Shown here one piece after another: positions 46,420 to 58,490 of a DNA stretch of 64,000 bases (its first letter is position 1; each line of letters opens with the position of its first letter). Source of the stretch: Aptenodytes patagonicus (Eukaryota; Chordata; Aves; Sphenisciformes; Spheniscidae). Under the pieces are notes generated by a model that saw only the letters and a list, made by a program, of their open reading frames with translations, ran no database searches and was not told where the DNA came from. The position numbers and the translations under genes are program-made. The stretch lies in contig NC_134982.1 of the NCBI RefSeq assembly GCF_965638725.1, forward strand, positions 1-64,000, read 5' to 3'.

Positions 46420-48110
46420 AAGAGAAAAGTGGCAGCCTGTTGGACAGAGGGGGTGTAGCGAGAAAGCATGAGGCAGGGAACGGGACAGTGAGAGAAAGAT
46501 GGGGACAAGGAGCCCGACAGAGATGGAGAAAGAAGCAACAGGGAGAGAGGAAGGGAGGCAGCAGAAAGAGGGAGAAGGAGCAGGACAGAGACCGATAAAG
46601 AAGGGTGGGGAGCAGGATGGAGATACAGAAAAAAATGGGGATGGGCAGCATGACAGAGAAGGAGGAAAAAAGAACAGGGGCAGGGAGCCAGGACAGCGAA
46701 CGACGGAGGGAAGGGGTAGGGCGAGGGGAACAACACAAAACAAACCACATGGCTACATGCTACAGGGCAGAGAGGGAAGAATTAAGAAACAGAGACAGGG
46801 AGCCGGAAAAAAGAGCTGGAGAGCAAAAGGAATAACAATGTGTACAGAAAGAAGAGGGGAATTCTAAAATAGGGTCATGGGGGAGCCAGAGACAGCGAGA
46901 TGGAGAAAGGACAAAAGCGACAGGCTACAGGGCGGACAGGGAGGAATTAACGAATAGGGACAGAGAGCTGGCCAGAGAGAGACAGAGAAAGGCAAAAGAT
47001 CGCACGGGCGACAGGGCAGAGAGGGAGGAATTAGAAAACCAGGGACAGGGAGCCGGACAGAGACAGAGGCAGAAATAAAATGGGAAAAAGAGATGGGCCA
47101 CAGGGCAGAGAGGGAGGAATTGATAAATAGGGACAGGGGACCAGACAGAGCACAATCACGATGGAGAACAGAAAAAAATAATGGTGGGCTACAGGGAAGA
47201 GGGAGGAATTAAAGAACATGGACTGGGAGCTGGACAGAGAGACATGGAGAAAGAAAAAAAAAAAACCAGCGATGGACTACAAGATGGATAGGGGAGAAAT
47301 AAAAAATAGCAGCAGGGAGACGGACAAAGAGAGATGGAGAAAGACAAACAAATAGCGTGGGGCTATGGGACAGAGAACGTGGAATTAAAACATGGAGAGC
47401 AGGAGCCAGACAGAGAGACCAAGGGAAAAGTCCAGACAGGCTACAGGGGGCAGAGGGAGGAATGAAAAACTGGGGACAGGGAGGTGGACAGAGAGAGATG
47501 GAGAATTGCAAAAATAGCGGCAGGGTACAGGGCGGAGAGGAAGAGTTAAAAAATGGGAGCAGTGAGATGGATGGAGAGGGAGGGAGAAAGGAAAGACGCT
47601 ATGGGCAACATGGCAGAGAGGGAGGAATGAAGAAAGTGGGACAGGGAGCCAGACAAACCGAGACAGGGAAAGACTACTATAGCAACGGGCTAGGGGGCAC
47701 ACAGGGAAGACTTAGGAAAACCGGGACAGGGAACAAGACAGAGTGACATGGAGAAAGGACAAAATAGCGATGGGCGACAGGACAGAGGGAGGAATTCAAA
47801 ATGAGGGGCAGGGAGCAGGATAAAAAGAGATGGAGAAAGAAATAGACTCGCGGTGTGCTACAGGGCTGAGAAGGAAGACCTTGAACAACAGGGAAAAGGA
47901 GCCAGACGGAGAGAGACAGAGACAGCAGAAATACCGATGGGCTACAGGACAGAGAGGGAGTAATGCAAAAATTGTGGCCGGGAGCTGAACAGAGAGAGAC
48001 TGAGAAGGAAAAAATAGCCATGGGCTACAGGGCAGAGAGAGAGGGAGGACCTAAAACATGGGGACAGGGAGCTGCTCAGAGCGAGATGGAGAAAGGAGGT
48101 ACAGGGGAGC
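46420..48110. repeat. Polypurine array, 80-90 bp unit type
   Basis: GGCTACAGGGCAGAGAGGGA, GAATTA and GGGACAGGGAGCCAGACAGA recur about every 80-90 bp. Orthologous to 28.47-29.3 kb and identical to 59.15-60.84 kb. Ends in about 18 A at 48111-48128. Confidence 0.9.
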
Positions 48111-48415
48111 AAAAAAAAAAAAAAAAAATCGCAGCAGTGTGGGAAAGAGAGGGGGCCAGGGGATGGGCAGGGAAGGACCGGGATGCAGAAGAGGGGCGAC
48201 AGGGCCCTGAGGGCCCAGGACTCACCGCAGCTCTCGCTCTGGGCGCTGCCAGGAGAATTTGCCAGTTCAGATGCTTCTTTCTCCTGCTCTCATCCCTTCC
48301 TCTTCTGTAACTCCGGTCGCTTGGCTGTCCTCCACCTAAGAGAATACGTGGGTATCTTACAGCTCTTATGAGATGAAGCTTCCTAGACACGTAGCCTTAC
48401 ACACTACACGTAGGA
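48111..48415 (-). pseudogene. Truncated exon block (exon C only)
   Basis: Exon C is 48335-48226 (110 nt, acceptor ATTCTCTTAG, donor GCTGCG^GTGAGTCC). The upstream sequence follows the other copies as far as CCTAGACACGTAGCC (about 48400) and then changes abruptly to polypurine repeats after ACACTACACG. Exon B and exon 1 of this copy are missing. Identical to 60841-61145. Confidence 0.65.
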
Positions 48416-51400
48416 CAGGGAGAAAGAGAGAGAAAATAATGAGCAGGGAGCAGAACAGACGGATAGGGAGAGAAATTGAATGAGAGGAATAAAGAAGCGG
48501 GAGGGAGAGAAAACAATAGGGAACAAGCCAGAGGAATTGAGGAAAAAAGAGAGACAGACAGATCAGGACAAAGAGATGGAGAAAGAAAAACCAGTGCTGG
48601 GCTGCAGGATGAGAAAAAAAGCCAGGGAGCAGGACAGAGGGGAATAATGGGACAGTGAAGCCGGGCAGGGGGATATAGCAAGAAACGATGGGACAGGCAG
48701 TGGTATGGAGATATACAGACAAAAAGTTAGAGGGAGGATGGAGGACAGAGAGAATAAGGGAAAAGGCACAGGGAGCGGGGCAGAGATGGAGAAAGAAACA
48801 TCAGAGACAGAGGAAGGAAGAGAGTGACAGGACAGAAAAAGAAAAAAACAGTAATGGGTAGCAGGCCAGAGGGACAAGGATAGACAGGAGGAAGGACAGA
48901 GCGATATAGAAAACAGGTGAGGGACAGGGAGTCAGAAAGTGGGATACTGCGAAAGAGAGAGGGACAGGGAGCAGGATGCTGAGATAGAGAGCCAATGAGA
49001 GCAACAGAGAGAATGACAGAGAGGTGGAGCACGAGAGAAAACAGGGACAGAGAGCAGGACAGAGAAGTGAAGCAATAAATAACAGGGCCAGGGAGCAGGA
49101 CACAGGAAGAGAGACAGAGAGAGAGGGACAGGTAAGACAACAGAGAATTGGAGAAAGAAAGGAAAGGGAACAGCACAGAGGGTCACAGAGGAAAAGAGAG
49201 GGATGGCAGAAGGAGAAAAAGAAGACAAGGGAAAAGGACTGAGGAGCAGAGAGGAAAAGGTACAGGGAAAAGGACAGGGATAGAGAAAACAAAGAAAGAC
49301 TGGAGGCAGAGCAAAGGGAAAGATTGACAAGGACAGGGATAGAGAAAACAAAGAAAGACTGGAGGCAGAGCAAAGGGAAAGATTGACAAGGACAGGGAGC
49401 AGGACAAAGGGAAGGAGAAGGAAGAAATAGTGATGGGCAGCAGGATAGAGGAAAAGAGAGAAAAAAAGAGCATGAAGAGCAAGAGAAGGAGAATGACAGA
49501 GGGATGTAGAGAGAAAGACCAGGACACGTAAAAGGGGGAGGTGGGGGGACACACATCAGAAGGGTAGAAAGAAAAAGAGAGGGATGGGGAGCAAGACAGT
49601 GTGAGAGGGAGGGAGGCAGGCAGTGGGAGGCAAGGATACAGAAAAACAGAGGTACAGGGAAGAGGAAAGACAGAGAGAGAAAGAAAGGGGAGGATGGGGA
49701 GCAGGACAGAGAGATGGAGAATGAAAAAACAGTGATGGACAGAAGAACAGAAATACAGAGAATTAAAAAAATTCGTTCTGGGGAGCAGGACAGAGGGATA
49801 GAGCAAGAGGAAAAAATCAACAGGGAGAAGGATGGGTAACACACTGCAGGACTGTGTGTTACCAGGACACTGGGGGAGTGAGAGGGAGGGGACACAGAGC
49901 AGGACAGAGGGATGAAGAGAGGAAAATAATAGGTACAGGAAGAAAAGCAGAGTAACCAAGAGAGCGAGAAAACCAGAAAGGGACCTGGACAGAGATGGCA
50001 GCAGGACAGAGAGATGGAGGAAGAAATAACAGGGACAAGGACAGGGACAGAGAGATAGAGAGGCAAAGAGAGGGACGGGGACCAGGCCAGTGGGATATAA
50101 ACAGGGAGGGACAGGGAGCGCGGGACACAAGATTGCCGAGAGAGAGGTACAGGGAAGTGGAAAGAATGACAGAGGGAAAAAGAGAGGGGCGGGGAGCAGG
50201 CGAGAGAGCTGGAGAAAGAAAAAGTCCTGCTGGGGAGCAGGACAGAAGCATAGAGCCGAAAGAGATGAATGGGAAGCAGGGCAGTGGGATGCAGACAGCA
50301 AAAACAATGATAGGTAACAGGACAGAGGGATTGACAGAGAAGGGACGGGGAGCAGGACAGAGGAATGGGTCGAAAAAATACTGATGAGCAACAGGACAAA
50401 GGGATGCAGGTGAAAACAAGGAGGGAAACGGAAGGATGGAGAGAGAGAGAGAAAGACGGGGATAGAGCATGGGACGTGGAGAGACAAAAAGCAGGACAAG
50501 GAACAGAAGAGAGGGACTGGGGCGGGGGGGAAGCGCAGAACCAGATGCATATTAAGACAAAGAGGAGGAGAACGGAAAAAACCAATGACAGGCTGCTGGA
50601 CAGAGACGGAGGAAGAAAAGGTAGGGCCAGAGTAGGGAAGAGAGAAAGGAAAAAAGGGACAGCTGGCTGGACAGGGGGATATAACTAGAAACAATGAGAC
50701 AGGCAGTGGGACAGAGGGATAAAGGCAGAATAACCAGGGAGAGGAAGGGGGACAGATGGACAGCGAGACCAAAAAAGAGGCAGGGAGCAGGACCAAGAGA
50801 TGGAGGAAGAAGCATTAGGGACAGAGTGGCGGGGAGAGGGAAATACAGGTTGGAGGAAGGACAGAGAGAGAAAGAGGTGACAGAACACGTACAGAGAGCG
50901 GGAGAAAGAAAAACCAGTGACAAGCATCAGGCCAGAGGCAGGGGGAAGGAAGGACAGGAGGAAGGAGAGAGTGATACAGAAAACAAGCGAGGGACATGGA
51001 GCAAGAAAATGGGATCCGAAGAAAAAGAGAGGGATGGGGAACAGGACACTGGGATAGAGAGCGAGAGCAACAGGGAGAATGACAGGGAGACAGAGCCAGA
51101 GGAAAAACGGGGACTGAAAGTAGGACAGAGAAATGGAAAAGGAAAATTAGGGATGGGGAGCAGGACAGAGGGGTAGAGAGACAATGAGAGATGCAAGGAT
51201 AACGGGAGAGAGGGCGGGAGGGAGAGGGAAGGAGGAACAGGGAGCAGCACAGAGGTATGGAGAAAGAAAGAGAGGGATGGAGAGTGGGGCAGAGACATGG
51301 AGAAAGAATACAGTGATGGGGAGCAGGACAGAGGACTAGAAAGAGAAAAATAAAGACAGGGGAAAAGACTGAGGAGCAGAGAGAGAAAGAAAGGTCAATA

Positions 51401-53450
51401 AAAATGTCAGAGAGGTAGGGAAATAAAGAAAAATAGGGATGAGGAGTCCTGCAGAGAGATGGAGCAAGAAAATGTAGCGTCACTGAGCAGGACAGAGGGA
51501 CAGAAAGATGGGGGGAAAGGAGAGGAAGAAGAAAAGAGGGACAAAGATGGTGACAGGGTGCAGGACACAGAGAGAGAAAAAGGACAGGGAACAGGACAAA
51601 GGGATTGAGAAAGAAAGAAAAGGTCAGATCTGTACAAAGAGACCAAGAAGGAAAAAAGAAACAGCAATGGGCCAGAGGACAGAGACAGAGGAAGAGAAAA
51701 AAGGGCCAGGGAGCAGGACAGAGAAGGAGAGAAAGGAAAAAAGGGAGAGATGGCTGGATGGGGAGGTACAGCAAGAAACGACTGGACAGGCAGCGGGACA
51801 GAGAAATAAAGACAGAAAAAATGGGGACAGGAAGCAGGACAGAGGGACAGTGAGAGGAAACAAGGGGCAGGGAGCAGGACAGAGTTGGAGGAAGAAGCAT
51901 TGGGGCAGAAGGATAGAAAGAGAAAAAAGAAAGACAGGAAGAAGGATGGGGGATGATAGAGAGGGGGAAAAAGAAGGACAAGGAACAGGACACATTGTCA
52001 GAGAGAGACAAGGGAGCAAGACAACATGATACAGAGAAAGAAAAAAGGGACAGGAGGCAGGACAAAGTGAAAACCAGGCAAAAATAAGAGACAGGGAGCA
52101 GGACAGAGATGGAGGGGAAAAAGCCTAGAATGGGCAGGAGAGATAGATGGAGAAGGAAAAAACCAGCATTGGGCTGCAGGACAAAGATGGGAGTGAGAAA
52201 AAACAGTGACAGGGAGCAGGACAGAGTGACAGAGAACAAAAAACCCAAAGAGGGCAGAGAAATGGGGGGAAGGGAAGGAGAAGGATGGAGGAAACAAGAG
52301 AGGGGTGGGGGGGATAGGGAACAGGACAGAGAGATGGAGCAAGAAAGGAAAAAAGGACGGGAGGCAGAAAGAAGGGAAAGAGAGACAAGGACAGGGAGCA
52401 GGACAAAGGGACGGAAGAGGAAAGAAATAGTGATGGGCTCCAGGACAGAGATGGAGGAATTAAAAAATAGACACGGGGAGCAGGACAGAATGACAGAAAC
52501 AGAAAAAAGGGATGGAGAGCAGGACAGCATTGGAGGAAAGAACCCAACTGTGATGGGCAGTGGGAGAGAGAGAGAGATGGGGAAAGAAAAAATACTGAGG
52601 AAGAGAGAAAGAAAAGAAGGGACAGTCAGCTGGACAGGGGGATGCAGTTAGAAAGGATGGGAGAGGGAATGGGACAGAGAGAGAAAGATAGAAAAGACAG
52701 CGAGAGGAAGCAGGGCAGAGGGACAGCAAGAGGAAAAAAAAGGGAGAGGGATCTGGACAGAGATGGGGAAAAAAGCAGCAGGGACAGAGGAAAAGAGACA
52801 AAGAGTGACAGAGAGCAGGGCAGAGAAATTAAAATCAGGGCAGCAGCAGGATGAAGATGGAGAAAAAAACCTGGGATGGTCAACAGGACAGAGAGGAATA
52901 CGAGTACGGGCAGGGAGCAGGACAAAGGGGTATAGTGAGAAACAATGGAACAGGAAGCAAGACAGAGTGACAGACAAGAGTAATGATGAGAGAGAGAGAA
53001 AGACAGAGACCGTGAGAAGCACAGGGGGTTGGAGAAAGAAAGAGAGGTATTAGGAGCCCTGCAGAGAAATGGAGAATGAAAAAAAAAAAGGGGCAGGGAG
53101 CAGCACAAAGGGTCAGAGAGAGTAAGAGATGAACAGGAAGAAGGACGGGGACAGTGAGATACAGAATGAAAAAAAACAGTGACAGTGAGCAAGACAGAGG
53201 GTTAGAGAGAGAAAGAGAAGGAAGGAAGGAAGGAAGGGGAGAGATAGGAAGGCACATACAGGTGCAGAGAGGAAAAGAACGCCAGGAAACAGGCCAGAGA
53301 AATTGTGGGGAAAAAGAGACGAATGCAGATCAGGGCAAAGAGATGGAAAAGGAAAAAACAGCAATGGGTGCAGGACAGAGACAGATGAAAAAAAAAGAGA
53401 GAAAGGGAGCAGGACAGAAGAATAGAGAGAAAAGGAGAGGTACAGGGAAG
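48416..53450. repeat. Polypurine array (main intron of unit D)
   Basis: GGGAGCAGGACAGAGGGA type. 50.01-53.45 kb is nearly identical to 33.96-37.40 kb. 48.42-51.27 kb is nearly identical to 61.15-64.0 kb. About 65 bp containing AGAAAGACTGGAGGCAGAGC is present twice in tandem at about 49275-49400 but once at 33.3 kb. No gene is supported. Confidence 0.9.
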
Positions 53451-53459
53451 TTAAAAAAA

Positions 53460-54690
53460 AAAAAAATCACAGCAGGGTGCGAAAGAGAGGGGGCCAGGAG
53501 AGAGGCAGGGAGGGCCTGGGATGCACAAGAGGAGCGACAGGGCCCCGAGGGCCTGGAACTCACCGCAGCTCTCGCTCTCTGCACTGCAGGAGCCTTTGCC
53601 AGTTCAGACGCTTCTTTTCCCTTCTCTCCTCCCTTCCACTTCTGTAACTACAGTCGCTTGGCTGTCCTCCACCTAAGAGAATACATGGGTGTCTTATAGC
53701 TCTTACAAGATGAGGCTTCCTAAACACTTAGCCTCGTTTGCTCGCGCACTACACAGCCGTACCGCGCTTTGGGTTACGCATACAGACCCTGTGGTGCATG
53801 TTGGCGCCGTGACCTGCTGCGGGCTACAAAGAAGGATCCTTCCTCACCCAGAGAGGCAGACTCTCTCTTGCCTGCAGCGGGAAGCAGTTGCCAGCCAGAT
53901 GGCCTTCGATTTCTTCTTCTTTACCTTTCTCTGGCCTCTCCAGCTTCAGCCGCGGCAGCTCCTGTCCACAGCCAGTAAGCGCTCCACCTGTCCCTTTTCA
54001 CCCCCACACTGCGAGGACAGTGAGGCCAGGCAGAGACAACCCACGCAAGCCTGAGGCAGGTGCAGTCAATGGCATCCCCACGGGAGGAATGGAAAACTGC
54101 ATCCTCAGCGCAGCCTCTGTGAGAGGGAAAGAAGAAGCAGCAACCATTATTACTGTAAATCGCCTCTGGCCAGACCCCCTGCTTCTGCAGGGGCTTCTGG
54201 AGATGCTGTTCTTTCCCCGCGCTGCTGCTAACAGCACCCATGCTAAGGGAGAATCAAGCACATTCGAGGGCCAGCTTGCAGCCTTCACTACAGGGCTTGG
54301 GGGAGGTCTGGGGCTACGGGACAGGCTTCAGGGGAAGTGCTGGAGCTGGGGGCAGCTTCACAGGGCGAGCGGAGCCGGGGGAGGCTCAGGGGGAGCTCTG
54401 GTGAGTTGGGGAGGTGCCCAGCATCTACATCTGGGGGAGTGTCCGCCTCCTTCCCGTCTTCCCTTCTATCAGCTCTCGGTTAAGTCCCTGGGGCTGCCCG
54501 GACCCGGCTCACCTGCAGCGGACCGAGAGCCTACCGCAGCGAGCGGCTTGAAGCTACCCGTCCCGCCACCGCCGGGCGGCCAGCGGGCAGGAGACACCCC
54601 CGCACCCGCCGAAGGGGCTCGCTCGCCTCACCGGCGGCCCCGGCCCTTACCCGCCGCCGGCGGCAGGAACCGCGTCCAGCGCGCCGCCAT
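53460..54690 (-). other. Exon block of unit D
   Basis: Almost base-identical to 37.42-38.64 kb. The differences I saw include GGGCTACAAAG for GGACTACAAAG, CCAGATGG for CCGGATGG and GCTCCACCTG for GCTCCGCCTG. All splice sites are preserved. Confidence 0.55.
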
Positions 54691-54706
54691 GCTGCTCCCG
54701 GGCAAC

Positions 54707-54716
54707 GCGCATGCGC
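54707..54716. promoter_or_regulatory. Proximal NRF1 site of unit D
   Basis: GCGCATGCGC 17 bp upstream of the exon 1 ATG, directly followed by the 79-bp array. Confidence 0.7.
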
Positions 54717-54729
54717 CAGTCAGCGACGG

Positions 54730-57700
54730 CTTCTGAGCTGCAGTACCGGCTTTTGGTCGCCGGGCGGCAGCAGCGAGCGCGGTGTAACACCCCACCGCGC
54801 ATGCGCGGCGTCCGTCCTGCAGTACCGGCTTTTGGTCGCCGGGCGGCAGCAGCGAGCGCGGTGTAACACCCCACCGCGCATGCGCGGCGTCCGTCCTGCA
54901 GTACCGGCTTTTGGTCGCCGGGCGGCAGCAGCGAGCGCGGCATAAGGCTAATCAGCGCATGCGCGGCTTCAGAGCTGCAGTACCGGCTTTTGGTCGCCGG
55001 GCGGCAGCAGCGAGCGCGGCATAAGGCTAATCAGCGCATGCGCGGCTTCTGAGCTGCAGTACCGGCTTTTGGTCGCCGGGCGGCAGCAGCGAGCGCGGCA
55101 TAAGGCTAATCAGCGCATGCGCGGCTTCTGAGCTGCAGTACCGGCTTTTGGTCGCCGGGCGACAGCAGCGAGCGCGGCATAACGCTAATCAGCGCATGCG
55201 CGGCTTCTGAGCTGCAGTACCGGCTTTTGGTCGCCGGGCGGCAGCAGCGAGCGCGGCATAACGCTCAAATTCGCATGCGCGGCCTCTGAGCTGCAGTACC
55301 GGCTTTTGGTCGCCGGGCGGCAGCAGCGAGCGCGGCATAAGGCTAATCAGCGCATGCGCGGCTTCAGAGCTGCAGTACCGGCTTTTGGTCGCCGGGCGGC
55401 AGCAGCGAGCGCGGCATAAGGCTAATCAGCGCATGCGCGGCTTCAGAGCTGCAGTACCGGCTTTTGGTCGTCGGGCGGCAGCAGCGAGCGCGGCATAAGG
55501 CTAATCAGCGCATGCGCGGCTTCTGAGCTGCAGTACCGGCTTTTGGTCGCCGGGCGGCAGCAGCGAGCGCGGCATAAGGCTAATCAGCGCATGCGCGGCT
55601 TCTGAGCTGCAGTACCGGCTTTTGGTCGCCGGGCGGCAGCAGCGAGCGCGGCATAAGGCTAATCAGCGCATGCGCGGCTTCTGAGCTGCAGTACCGGCTT
55701 TTGGTCGCCGGGCGGCAGCAGCGAGCGCGGCATAAGGCTAATCAGCGCATGCGCGGCTTCAGAGCTGCAGTACCGGCTTTTGGTCGCCGGGCGGCAGCAG
55801 CGAGCGCGGCATAACGCTCAAATTCGCATGCGCGGCTTCTGAGCTGCAGTACCGGCTTTTGGTCGCCGGGCGGCAGCAGCGAGCGCGGCATAAGGCTAAT
55901 CAGCGCATGCGCGGCTTCTGAGCTGCAGTACCGGCTTTTGGTCGCCGGGCGGCAGCAGCGAGCGCGGCATAAGGCTAATCAGCGCATGCGCGGCTTCAGA
56001 GCTGCAGTACCGGCTTTTGGTCGCCGGGCGGCAGCAGCGAGCGCGGTGTAACACCCCACCGCGCATGCGCGGCGTCCGTCCTGCAGTACCGGCTTTTGGT
56101 CGCCGGGCGGCAGCAGCGAGCGCGGCATAAGGCTAATCAGCGCATGCGCGGCTTCTGAGCTGCAGTACCGGCTTTTGGTCGCCGGGCGGCAGCAGCGAGC
56201 GCGGCATAAGGCTAATCAGCGCATGCGCGGCTTCAGAGCTGCAGTACCGGCTTTTGGTCGCCGGGCGGCAGCAGCGAGCGCGGCATAAGGCTAATCAGCG
56301 CATGCGCGGCTTCTGAGCTGCAGTACCGGCTTTTGGTCGCCGGGCGGCAGCAGCGAGCGCGGCATAAGGCTAATCAGCGCATGCGCGGCTTCAGAGCTGC
56401 AGTACCGGCTTTTGGTCGCCGGGCGGCAGCAGCGAGCGCGGCATAAGGCTAATCAGCGCATGCGCGGCTTCTGAGCTGCAGTACCGGCTTTTGGTCGCCG
56501 GGCGGCAGCAGCGAGCGCGGCATAAGGCTAATCAGCGCATGCGCGGCTTCAGAGCTGCAGTACCGGCTTTTGGTCGCCGGGCGGCAGCAGCGAGCGCGGC
56601 ATAAGGCTAATCAGCGCATGCGCGGCTTCAGAGCTGCAGTACCGGCTTTTGGTCGCCGGGCGGCAGCAGCGAGCGCGGTTTAACGCCAATCAGCGCATGC
56701 GCGGCTTCTGAGCTGCAGTACCGGCTTTTGGTCGCCGGGCGGCAGCAGCGAGCGCGGTTTAACGCTCAAATTCGCATGCGCGGCTTCTGAGCTGCAGTAC
56801 CGGCTTTTGGTCGCCGGGCGGCAGCAGCGAGCGCGGCATAAGGCTAATCAGCGCATGCGCGGCTTCTGAGCTGCAGTACCGGCTTTTGGTCGCCGGGCGG
56901 CAGCAGCGAGCGCGGCATAAGGCTAATCAGCGCATGCGCGGCTTCAGAGCTGCAGTACCGGCTTTTGGTCGCCGGGCGGCAGCAGCGAGCGCGGCATAAC
57001 GCTCAAATTCGCATGCGCGGCTTCTGAGCTGCAGTACCGGCTTTTGGTCGCCGGGCGGCAGCAGCGAGCGCGGTTTAACGCTCAAATTCGCATGCGCGGC
57101 TTCAGAGCTGCAGTACCGGCTTTTGGTCGTCGGGCGGCAGCAGCGAGCGCGGCATAAGGCTAATCAGCGCATGCGCGGCTTCTGAGCTGCAGTACCGGCT
57201 TTTGGTCGCCGGGCGGCAGCAGCGAGCGCGGCATAAGGCTAATCAGCGCATGCGCGGCTTCAGAGCTGCAGTACCGGCTTTTGGTCGCCGGGCGGCAGCA
57301 GCGAGCGCGGCATAAGGCTAATCAGCGCATGCGCGGCTTCAGAGCTGCAGTACCGGCTTTTGGTCGCCGGGCGGCAGCAGCGAGCGCGGTTTAACGCTAA
57401 TCAGCGCATGCGCGGCTTCAGAGCTGCAGTACCGGCTTTTGGTCGCCGGGCGGCAGCAGCGAGCGCGGTTTAACGCTAATCAGCGCATGCGCGGCTTCAG
57501 AGCTGCAGTACCGGCTTTTGGTCGCCGGGCGGCAGCAGCGAGCGCGGTTTAACGCCAATCAGCGCATGCGCGGCTTCTGAGCTGCAGTACCGGCTTTTGG
57601 TCGCCGGGCGGCAGCAGCGAGCGCGGTTTAACGCTCAAATTCGCATGCGCGGCTTCAGAGCTGCAGTACCGGCTTTTGGTCGCCGGGCGGCAGCAGCGAG

Positions 57701-57790
57701 CGCGGCATAACGCTCAAATTCGCATGCGCGGCTTCTGAGCTGCAGTACCGGCTTTTGGTCGCCGGGCGGCAGCAGCGAGCGCGGCGTAGC
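54730..57790. repeat. 79-bp NRF1-palindrome array, about 39 monomers
   Basis: The same monomer and variable classes as at 38.7 kb, in a different order and at about half the length. Private variants exist: GGGCGACAGCAG near 55160, GGTCGTCGGGCGG near 55468 and 57127, and TTTAACGCCAATCAGC near 56680 and 57548. The last two recur about 870-1660 bp apart, so short blocks have been copied within this array after it separated from the 38.7-kb array. Confidence 0.97.
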
Positions 57791-58190
57791 GCTGAAATGC
57801 GCATGCGCGGTGATTGAGCTGTAGTACCGCGTTTTGATCGCCGGGCGGCAGCAGCGAGGGCGCTTTACACCACACCGCGCATGAGCGACGTCCATCCTGC
57901 AATACCGCATTTTGATCGCCGGGCGGCAGTAGCGAGCGCCGTGTAACACCCCTCCACCGATGGGCTGCGACCGTGCTGCAGTACCGGCTTTTGATCGCCC
58001 GGCGGCAGCAGCGAGCGCGGCGTAAAGCTCAACTGCGCATGCGCGGCGCTGGAGCGGCAGTACCGCATTTCGGTCGCAGGGCGGCAGCAGCCAGCTTAGA
58101 GGCACGCGCTCTCGAGATGCAGCCGCACGGCTTATCGGGGACAGGGCGCAGCGGGAAGCCCGCAGAAAACCGCGCGAAACCGGCAACAAA
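57791..58190. repeat. Diverged right edge of the second array
   Basis: Same decayed monomers as 45061-45460, offset 12,730 bp. Confidence 0.85.
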
Positions 58191-58490
58191 ACTACACCTC
58201 GTGCCGCGCCGCGGGGGCCGCGGCGGTAGCAAGGACTACGCCGCGCCGCACGCGCCTGAGAGCCATGTGGTTGCCCGGCAGCCACGTACGCGAAAACTAC
58301 ACCTCCCGGCATGCACCGGCAGAGACCGGCCGGCCGCCGAGTGACGGAAGACTACACCTCCCGGCATGCTCCGGAGAGCCAACATGGCTGACCGGAAGCC
58401 CCCTGCCCTAGGACTACAGCTCCCGGCATGCCGCGGGAGGCAGCCGTCCCCCCCTCTCTGCCCCTGCGGGGACACCGTTCTCCCCCGCCG
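58191..58490. promoter_or_regulatory. Triple ZNF143/THAP11-type promoter block, copy 3
   Basis: Sites at 58296-58314, 58351-58369 and 58413-58431, with the same YY1/ETS-like cores and spacing as copy 2. I see no differences between copies 2 and 3. Confidence 0.8.

Larger units (their letters stand above)
44900..51270. repeat. Segmental duplication, left member (partner about 57.63-64.0 kb)
   Basis: Array edge, promoter block, terminal exon, polypurine intron, truncated exon block and part of the next intron are repeated at offset 12,730. Identity by eye is well above 99 percent. The right member is cut by the window end. Confidence 0.85.
46180..54690 (-). other. Transcription unit D (unknown spliced gene, duplicated exon C)
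   Basis: Exon 1 is 54690-54632, exon B 54116-53925, the optional exon about 53871-53848, and exon C 53672-53564. The intron is polypurine (53.45-48.42 kb). A second, different exon C (48335-48226) lies in a truncated block, followed by a second polypurine intron (48.1-46.42 kb) and the terminal exon at 46415. The internal exon block, lacking its 5' part, shows that two units were fused by a deletion or unequal exchange near 48415. Whether the product contains both exon C copies is unknown. Coding status is as for unit C. Confidence 0.45.

Noticed and set aside
48111-48128. A18 tract as the tail of a retroposed sequence
   Set aside because: A shorter A tract occurs at the same place beside every exon block, followed by the same ATC(A/G)CAGCAG sequence. 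There are no target-site duplications, so it is part of the unit.
50815-52530. Minus-strand frames of up to 594 codons rich in Ser, Leu, Pro, Cys and Phe across the polypurine arrays
   Set aside because: They are translations of CTCCCTGTCC/CTTTCTCC repeats and contain no domain or conserved frame. Overlapping frames of the same length exist in parallel.
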